Assembly (NCBI GenBank): GCA_003017855.1
Contig: PYER01000007.1
Coordinates: 1-55,931 of the forward strand
Source of the DNA: a filamentous cyanobacterium CCT1
Lineage (GTDB): Bacteria > Cyanobacteriota > Cyanobacteriia > Phormidesmidales > Phormidesmidaceae
Direction: 5' to 3'
DNA: 55,931 bases
Numbering within the stretch: the stretch's first letter is position 1; every line of letters starts with the position of its first letter. Positions 51,119 to 55,931 of this stretch are shown in pieces. The position numbers were made by a program, and so were the translations under genes. Under the pieces are notes generated by a model. That model worked only from the letters and a program-made list of their open reading frames with translations. It was not told where the DNA came from and ran no database searches.

Positions 51119-52048
51119 CTACTGCCCCAAACTGCTCAGCAGCTTTCCTGCCTTACGGCTGAGAGTTTGCATGGGAGAGGGGGCTGCGGCTGGAACTTCT
51201 ACCGGGCGGCTGTTGGGGTCGCGCAGGTAGCGGTAGTGAGCCCAAATATCCCAGTAGGGGCAGCCGGGCTGAATGCGGTAGCCCGCCCAGTGCAGGTAGT
51301 CGAGGGGCTTGTTCACATTCGGATCTACCAGCGTCATGCCCTCTTGGACAAAGTGAGGGCTGCCCGCCCAGTTGCCGGGGCCGCCGCCGGGCTGGCGCAC
51401 CAGGTTAAACCGCCGCGCCATGCGCTTGAGAATTAAATAATTGATGATCGGCTGGTCAGAGGTTTTTTCAGAAAAGTCGAAGTAGTCCGGGTGGGTGGCG
51501 CATTCGGCAAAGGTGTCGTAGAGGTCTTGCTCGCTGACCAACCCTTTTTTTGACCCCCAAAAGCCGCAGTTAAACATATCCTCTAGCTCGGCGGTGGTGA
51601 AAACGCCCTGCTCGATAATGGCGGGGGCAAACACGTTGCGAATGCCGCCCCGGTGCTGGTAGTCGTAGCTGATGAAGTCGTGGTTATCCAGGTGATTTAG
51701 CACGTCTGCGATCGCGCTAAACACCACCACATCGGTATCAATGTAGAGGAAGCGATCCAAGGGGCCAAACCAGCAGGCCTGCTTGCGAAACTGGTTGGGC
51801 CGAGCAAAGAACCCTTCGCCAAAGATAGCGTGCAAATTTTCTGACAACCGCTGAATAAACTCTAGATCGGGGTAGACCTCCACGCCGTAGTCACGGCCCA
51901 GCACTTCGGCTACCTGGTGGTAGTCGTCGTTATAGGGAATCAGCATTACCGGAATGTTGGGGTCGTGGGCGCGAATGCTGTTGAGACAGGCGATCGCGTG
52001 GTCGAGCACCTTGTCGTTGGCTGTGATGTAAATACCGCGCGAAGTCAT
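51119..52048 (-). CDS. DxD glycosyltransferase-like protein, paralog A
   Basis: A 309-residue GT-A-like protein. GIYITANDKVLDHAIACLNSIRAH (key YITANDKVLDHA) is the first strand and helix. The metal-binding motif is DTD in RFLYIDTDVVVF. Later blocks are ISYDYQHRGG, FNCGFWGSKKG and SDQPIINYLILKRM; the last two match the acceptor-side DQ motif of GT8-like proteins. HWAGYRI near the end supplies a possible second metal-binding His. It is a tandem paralog of the gene at 52058, nine bases apart. Substrate is unknown. Confidence 0.65.
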   Translation of the reverse strand: MTSRGIYITANDKVLDHAIACLNSIRAHDPNIPVMLIPYNDDYHQVAEVLGRDYGVEVYPDLEFIQRLSENLHAIFGEGFFARPNQFRKQACWFGPLDRFLYIDTDVVVFSAIADVLNHLDNHDFISYDYQHRGGIRNVFAPAIIEQGVFTTAELEDMFNCGFWGSKKGLVSEQDLYDTFAECATHPDYFDFSEKTSDQPIINYLILKRMARRFNLVRQPGGGPGNWAGSPHFVQEGMTLVDPNVNKPLDYLHWAGYRIQPGCPYWDIWAHYRYLRDPNSRPVEVPAAAPSPMQTLSRKAGKLLSSLGQ

Positions 52049-52057
52049 AGCAATTCC

Positions 52058-53047
52058 CTAAGGGAGTAGATGGGCCAGAGGTTTGAGGTACCGTCGCCAG
52101 CCTTGGGGCTGGGCTGTCACTAGTTTGCCCAGTAGGGCGGGACGATTCGCGGCGTCGTGCAAATATCGGTAGTGCAAGAACACGTCGCGGTAGGGCAGGT
52201 CTACATTCTCGCCATTGCAAAGACGGGCAAACAACTTAGATGACAGGCCGATGTAGTGCAGATACAGCAGCGGTATGCCCTTGTCATATACGCGATGATT
52301 TTCAGTGGTGAAGTGGCTGGAAGTGACCGAGTTGCCGGTGCGTTGATCGGTTGGCAACGTCAGCGCCAGGTTGCAAGAATTCACCCCGTTCCGCATCACC
52401 AGGTAATTGAGAATGGTTTGGTCGGGAGCCATGGGATACAGCACCGCCGCTTCACCAGAGGTCAGCCAGTTCAGAATGTCTTGGCCCCGATCGGGGGCAA
52501 ACAGCCCCCGGCGACTGGCGTAGAAGCCTGAGCAAAATGCCTGCCTCTGCACCTGCTCCGCCGAGAACAACTTTTCTATCCAGCCAGAGTCAACGTCGTA
52601 CACGTGGCTGAGGTCTTTGTGCTGAAAGTCGTAGGTGACCCAGTCGTACTCGGTCAGCGCGTTGAACACCGAAGCCGGATCACTCAGCAGCAGCGTATCG
52701 GCATCCATATAAATGAAGCGATCGAAAGGACCGTCGAAGGCGCAGAAGCGGCGGTGGGTGCCCATGCGGTGAATGCCTGCACTGCCGATCGCATCCCACT
52801 GCTGCCGAGCGGTGGGGTGGGTAGCCCAGATTTGCTCTACCCAGATATCCCACCGCTGGATGGAAGCGCTGTCGTCGTAAAGGGTGAGGTTGGGCCGCGA
52901 TCGCACCAGTTCTCTTAACCGCTCCACCCGGTCGTCGTAGGGGTAAATGCACACCGGCATACCTGGGGCGAAGACCTCGATGCTGTTGATCAGAGCGACG
53001 ATTTGGTCGTAGACGCGATCGTTGCCGAGGGTATAAATGCCGTCCAT
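52058..53047 (-). CDS. DxD glycosyltransferase-like protein, paralog B
   Basis: A 329-residue protein sharing the architecture of its downstream neighbour. It opens GIYTLGNDRVYDQIVALINSIE, has DAD in RFIYMDADTLLLSDP, then VTYDFQHKD, FCSGFYASRRGLF and APDQTILNYLVMR, and closes with YLHYIGLS. These line up block by block with paralog A (YDYQHRG, FNCGFWGSKKG, SDQPIINYLI, YLHWAGY). The pair probably arose by duplication and diverged. The 288 bases upstream hold no gene, only a decayed GAAACCCGGTTT-type repeat around 53131. Confidence 0.63.
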   Translation of the reverse strand: MDGIYTLGNDRVYDQIVALINSIEVFAPGMPVCIYPYDDRVERLRELVRSRPNLTLYDDSASIQRWDIWVEQIWATHPTARQQWDAIGSAGIHRMGTHRRFCAFDGPFDRFIYMDADTLLLSDPASVFNALTEYDWVTYDFQHKDLSHVYDVDSGWIEKLFSAEQVQRQAFCSGFYASRRGLFAPDRGQDILNWLTSGEAAVLYPMAPDQTILNYLVMRNGVNSCNLALTLPTDQRTGNSVTSSHFTTENHRVYDKGIPLLYLHYIGLSSKLFARLCNGENVDLPYRDVFLHYRYLHDAANRPALLGKLVTAQPQGWRRYLKPLAHLLP

Positions 53048-53335
53048 AGCGCTGTCTGACTGCCTATCGCTGGTTGGTACAAAGTCCTACAGAGAAATTG
53101 CCCGTTCCCTAGGCCGAAATTAAAGAGAAACCCGGTTTTTAAGAAACTGGTTCTTTGGGGTGCTCCCTGATGCCAGGTAAGGGATCTTCACAACACCTGA
53201 TTTTCTGGGGGGAGGAGGGCTGCAATTTTTTAAGCCTTGCCCCGGTGCCCATGGTTATTGCAAGGTCAGGAAATCGGTAGGGCTGACAGATTCTAGAATG
53301 GGGCTGGAGCTGCGATCGCCCTGTAACCTTCACCC

Positions 53336-53752
53336 ATGGCTGCCAAAGATCTGTTTCACGATGCTGTTAGACACGCCCTTGAGAAAGACGGTTGGACAAT
53401 TACCCACGATCCGCTTTTCATCAGCTTCGGTGGCGTCGACATGTACGTTGACCTGGGAGCTGAAAGAATTTTGGCGGCACAGCGGGGAAACGAGAAAATC
53501 GCGGTGGAGATCAAAAGTTTTGTGGGTTCTTCTGCCACAACCGAGTTCAGCACGGCGCTGGGCCAATTTCTCAAATATCAGCTTGCCCTAGAAGAAGAAC
53601 AGCCCGAGCGCACCCTCTACCTGGCCATCCCGGTAGATGCAGAGCGGGAATTTTTTCGGCTAGAGCTGCCCCGCCGCTTGGTGGAGCGCTACCAAGTCCG
53701 TTTGGTGATCTACGATCCTGAGGAGGAGGTGATTGTGAAATGGCCAACTTAG
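53336..53752 (+). CDS. xisH: XisH family protein
   Basis: A 138-residue XisH protein, named for a factor controlling excision of the fdxN element in Anabaena. The opening AAKDLFHDAVRHALEKDGWTITHDP is diagnostic (key HDAVRHALEKDGW). It contains a PD-(D/E)XK-like nuclease pattern: Asp39 in YVDLGAERI, then Glu58 and Lys60 in AVEIKSF, plus GQFLKYQ. The end of the gene overlaps xisI by 13 bases. No fdxN, nif gene or recombinase (XisF) is in the window, so excision control is not the obvious function here. Confidence 0.9.
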   Translation: MAAKDLFHDAVRHALEKDGWTITHDPLFISFGGVDMYVDLGAERILAAQRGNEKIAVEIKSFVGSSATTEFSTALGQFLKYQLALEEEQPERTLYLAIPVDAEREFFRLELPRRLVERYQVRLVIYDPEEEVIVKWPT

Positions 53753-54075
53753 AACATTACCGCCCGCTGGTTCAAGAGATGCTGGCTGAGTATAGCCAGG
53801 TGGACTTCAGCAATCCAGAGCTAGAGACCGAGCTGATTTTCGACACTGAGCGCGATCGCTACCAGGTCGTCCACGTGGGCTGGTCAAACAAACGGCGGGT
53901 CTACGGCTGCGTGCTGCATGTCGATATCAAAGACGGCAAAATTTGGATACAGCACGACGGCACCGAGGGCGGCATTGCCAACGAACTGGTCGATCGCGGC
54001 GTGCCGAAGCACGACATTGTGCTGGGGTTTCACTCGCCCTTTAAGCGTCAGTTCACCGAGTTTGCCGTAGGCTAG
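53740..54075 (+). CDS. xisI: XisI family protein
   Basis: A 111-residue XisI protein, invariably found next to xisH in cyanobacteria. Landmarks are LEHYRPLVQEMLAEYSQ, FDTERDRYQVVHVGWSNKRRVYG (key YQVVHVGW), HVDIKDGKIWIQHDGTEGGIANELVDRGVPK (key DGKIWIQHDGTE) and IVLGFHSPFKRQFTEFA. Complete and of normal length. It overlaps xisH at its start and the convergent GT10 gene by four bases at its end. The two-gene overlap layout is reminiscent of a toxin-antitoxin pair, which is speculation. Confidence 0.9.
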   Translation: MANLEHYRPLVQEMLAEYSQVDFSNPELETELIFDTERDRYQVVHVGWSNKRRVYGCVLHVDIKDGKIWIQHDGTEGGIANELVDRGVPKHDIVLGFHSPFKRQFTEFAVG

Positions 54076-55061
54076 CGCTGCTCTTGCCCCACCCATTCTG
54101 ACAGCCAGTTCATTAGGTTGAGCTTGTGGAGGATTACCTGGCGGGCTTCGGCGATCGCATCCTTCGACTCTATCCACGCATCGGGGCTAGCCGTTACCTC
54201 ACGAATGTACTCAATCCCCTTCGTGTCCAGACTGGGCAGGCGCAAAAAGCTGCCGGGGGGCAAGAGCTGCTCAGCCGCGCCGCCGCCGTAGTAAATGGGC
54301 AGACACCACGATAGCAGCGCATCCCACAGTTTTTCGCTGGCGTACCAGTCATTGTCGGCGTAGTTTTCGATCGCCAGGTTGTAGGTGTAGGGGGCCATGC
54401 CCGACCACTTGTTGCTCAGTTCTCCAGCGGAGCGGGTGCCGGGGGGCAGGTCACGTCCGTAGACCTCAACGGGCACGTTGCTGTCCTGAAGCTGCTGTAG
54501 AAAGGCCAGCCGCTGGCAGTGGCTCTCGGTGCGGTTAATGCCGGAGGTGATCCAGCTACAGGGGCTGTGCTTTTCTGGGGGCGGCGCCTCGTTCAGTTCG
54601 CGGAATGATACGTTGACGTACCAGATGGCGGGCATGTAGGCGGGCACCGGAGCCGCGTCGTCGGGGCCAGAGACGTAGCCGCAGTAGTCGCGGGCGTAGG
54701 CGTAGTTGAGCAGGTTTTGGTGCCGCACCTCGGGCAGGGGCGGCTCGCGCAGCAAAAAGGCAATCCGCTCTCTGGGTACCTGGCTAAACTGGGGCGGCAG
54801 CTTGTCCAGGACGTCTACTGCTGTTTTAGGCCGAGCCAGGGACAGCGCATCGTGCAGCAGCTGGGTTTTAGACCGGCGTGGGGGAGCAAACTGCTCGTGA
54901 AAGTTGAACTGGTACAGCAGCAGGTAGTCGGGCTGGGGATCCTGCGACTGCAGCTGCATGTTGCCCCAGATGCCAAAGGGCTGAGGGGTTTGCTTCCATA
55001 GCCAGTCGCACTGGGTGAGGCCACCGTAGCTAGAGAGCATGCCGACACTCGGGCGGGTCAT
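54072..55061 (-). CDS. Glycosyltransferase family 10 (fucosyltransferase-like)
   Basis: A 329-residue protein. The C-terminal half carries the GT10 signature: YNLAIENYADNDWYASEKLWDALLSWCLPIYYGG (key AIENYADNDWYASEKLWDAL and PIYYGG), in which the Glu and Lys bind GDP-fucose. RQKLAFLQQL-like LAFLQQLQDSNVPVEVYGRDL precedes it, matching the usual strand before the donor site. GT10 enzymes transfer fucose in alpha-1,3 linkage; here the donor is inferred. The start overlaps the end of the truncated GT4 upstream by four bases, so they form one transcription unit. Confidence 0.82.
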   Translation of the reverse strand: MTRPSVGMLSSYGGLTQCDWLWKQTPQPFGIWGNMQLQSQDPQPDYLLLYQFNFHEQFAPPRRSKTQLLHDALSLARPKTAVDVLDKLPPQFSQVPRERIAFLLREPPLPEVRHQNLLNYAYARDYCGYVSGPDDAAPVPAYMPAIWYVNVSFRELNEAPPPEKHSPCSWITSGINRTESHCQRLAFLQQLQDSNVPVEVYGRDLPPGTRSAGELSNKWSGMAPYTYNLAIENYADNDWYASEKLWDALLSWCLPIYYGGGAAEQLLPPGSFLRLPSLDTKGIEYIREVTASPDAWIESKDAIAEARQVILHKLNLMNWLSEWVGQEQR

Positions 55062-55912
55062 AGGTGTTCTCCCGGCAGTTGAGGGTGGTACTGGGCGTCT
55101 ACGTAGGACAGAATTTTCTCAATGCGGGCCTCCCAAGAATAGGGCCGCAGGGCGGCTGCATTTGGGGTAAACCCCTCAGCCGGGCGCGGGTGTTTTTCTA
55201 GCAGGTGGCTAAGGCTATCGACAAAGGCCTGGGGCTGGTTAGGCTCGCACCAGGCGGCGATCTGGTCGGCCAGGGGCCAGTTTTCAAGCGATGGAATGCG
55301 GGTGGCCACGACCGGAGTGCCCGAGGCGAGGTAGTCAAACAGCTTGAGGGGTGAGGTAAAGGTGGCGGCCTTGCCTAGTAAATGAGGATGGGCCAGGGCG
55401 TCGGCAGCCTGCAGCAGGTTGGCCAGGTCGTGCTGATCTAAAAATCCAAGCATAGCCACATTCTCGATGCCTAACTCGGCGATGCGATCGCGGTAGTGCT
55501 GCTGCTGCTCGGCGGGGCCGCCGGCCAGGGCAAACTTTACCTGGGGAAACTGAGGCGCGATTTCTAGCAGTAGATCAACGCCTTTGAAGTTGTGCAGGGC
55601 TCCGGCGTAGACGACGAGCTGGGTGAAGGGTGGGGTGAGGAGGCGACCGCGCCACCCCTGCGCCGCCTCTGGATGCCGCGCCAGAAAGCCAGCGTTGAAT
55701 CCGTTGGGCACGGTGACCACTTTTTTCTCGGGTATGCCGTTGCGAATAATGCTCTCGCGTACCGTGTCGATGACGGTGACCACCACCTGCAACAGGGGAT
55801 GGGTAGCCATCTCGGGCTCGAAGGGTTTTTCGGTGTGGTGGTGGCACTCAAACACCACGGGCACCCCCTGCTTCAGGGCGGCTTTGGCAAAGTTCCAGTC
55901 GCGGGTGTGGAC
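55058..55912 (-). CDS. Glycosyltransferase family 4, 5' end missing at contig end
   Basis: The C-terminal 284 residues of a GT4 enzyme. The visible part starts VHTRDWNFAKAALKQGVPVVFECHHH (key VHTRDWNFA and ECHHH), then VPNGFNAGFL, LVVYAGALHNFKGVDLLL for the donor domain, and SPLKLFDYLASGTPVVAT for the donor-binding region, which here replaces EX7E. The N-terminal ~90 residues are missing. The apparent start, MYKRQ, is encoded by the adapter bases at 55913-55927 and is not part of the protein. The gene overlaps the downstream GT10 gene by four bases. Confidence 0.85.
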   Translation of the reverse strand, partial: VHTRDWNFAKAALKQGVPVVFECHHHTEKPFEPEMATHPLLQVVVTVIDTVRESIIRNGIPEKKVVTVPNGFNAGFLARHPEAAQGWRGRLLTPPFTQLVVYAGALHNFKGVDLLLEIAPQFPQVKFALAGGPAEQQQHYRDRIAELGIENVAMLGFLDQHDLANLLQAADALAHPHLLGKAATFTSPLKLFDYLASGTPVVATRIPSLENWPLADQIAAWCEPNQPQAFVDSLSHLLEKHPRPAEGFTPNAAALRPYSWEARIEKILSYVDAQYHPQLPGEHL

Positions 55913-55931
55913 CTGTCTCTTATACACATCT
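55913..55931. other. Tn5/Nextera mosaic-end adapter sequence
   Basis: The last 19 bases read CTGTCTCTTATACACATCT, the exact Tn5 mosaic end used in tagmentation library kits. It is untrimmed adapter, not genome. Read on the minus strand it adds the artefactual residues MYKRQ in frame with the truncated glycosyltransferase. Confidence 0.97.

Noticed and set aside
53131-53210. GAAACCCGGTTTTTAAGAAACTGGTTCT-like repeat upstream of the tandem transferases (key GAAACCCGGTTT)
   Set aside because: It resembles a common cyanobacterial palindromic repeat but is too degraded to define ends.
53336-54075. xisH/xisI as markers of an fdxN excision element
   Set aside because: No nif or fdxN gene, no xisF recombinase and no flanking repeats in the window; these genes are common outside such elements.
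55913-55927. GTG start giving a complete protein beginning MYKRQ
   Set aside because: These codons come from the adapter sequence; the gene is truncated.
1-55931. GCGATCGC and related palindromes scattered throughout
   Set aside because: They match the highly iterated HIP1 palindrome common across cyanobacterial genomes and are not local regulatory arrays.
1-55931. CRISPR arrays, tRNA or rRNA genes
   Set aside because: No regularly spaced direct repeats, cloverleaf-like segments or rRNA blocks were seen on either strand; a dedicated RNA search could still find a missed tRNA.

Overview
The window is a cyanobacterial contig end. It carries a complete phycocyanin operon, a phycobilin lyase, a membrane-anchored rod linker (CpcL) and many GCGATCGC-type palindromes (HIP1-like). 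Gene content and the roughly 55-60% GC of the right two thirds suggest a filamentous Leptolyngbya/Nodosilinea/Phormidium-like organism; the species cannot be named from the sequence. The last 19 bases (55913-55931) are not genomic: they match the Tn5/Nextera mosaic end, so the final gene is cut by a library adapter.

Left region (1-19.7 kb), visibly more AT-rich: an exopolysaccharide island, nearly all on the plus strand and tightly packed with ATGA-type overlaps. It holds about ten glycosyltransferases (GT4, GT2, a DxD-type enzyme), SAM methyltransferases, two sulfotransferases, a Wzy/O-antigen-ligase-like membrane protein and, at the right border, an SGNH hydrolase on the opposite strand. 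Together they suggest assembly of a sulfated, methylated and possibly acyl-modified heteropolysaccharide. Two genes (an epimerase and a methyltransferase) are broken by frameshifts and stops, a third stretch looks like a remnant, and an intact IS982-family element with a 6-bp target duplication sits at the right edge. The island is therefore actively changing.

Middle region (19.7-38.3 kb), GC-rich housekeeping and signalling genes: a small lipoprotein, UbiD decarboxylase, a DUF4333-like lipoprotein, an ExbB/ExbD pair, a WcaI-like glycosyltransferase, a CIA30 protein, a DUF3318 protein, DusB, a REC-GAF-GAF-GGDEF protein whose first GAF has the cysteine signature of a DXCF cyanobacteriochrome, a REC-PAS-class III nucleotide cyclase, a three-repeat membrane-anchored protein, RecJ, SfsA and a WecG/TagA glycosyltransferase.

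Phycobilisome region (38.5-46.2 kb): minus-strand operon cpcB-cpcA-cpcC2-cpcC1-cpcD-cpcE-cpcF, with stem-loops at three intercistronic junctions. Divergent to it are cpcS and then cpcL with its own terminator. The light-sensor-like diguanylate cyclase nearby suggests, but does not prove, linked light responses.

Right region (46.2-55.9 kb): a MidA/NDUFAF7-like methyltransferase, a DUF255 thioredoxin-fold protein, endonuclease V, a VapBC toxin-antitoxin pair, two tandem paralogous DxD glycosyltransferase-like proteins, XisH/XisI, a GT10 fucosyltransferase-like protein and a truncated GT4. Two copies of a ~108-bp inverted-repeat element (MITE-like) lie at 37466-37575 and 46058-46165. No rRNA, tRNA or CRISPR array was seen.
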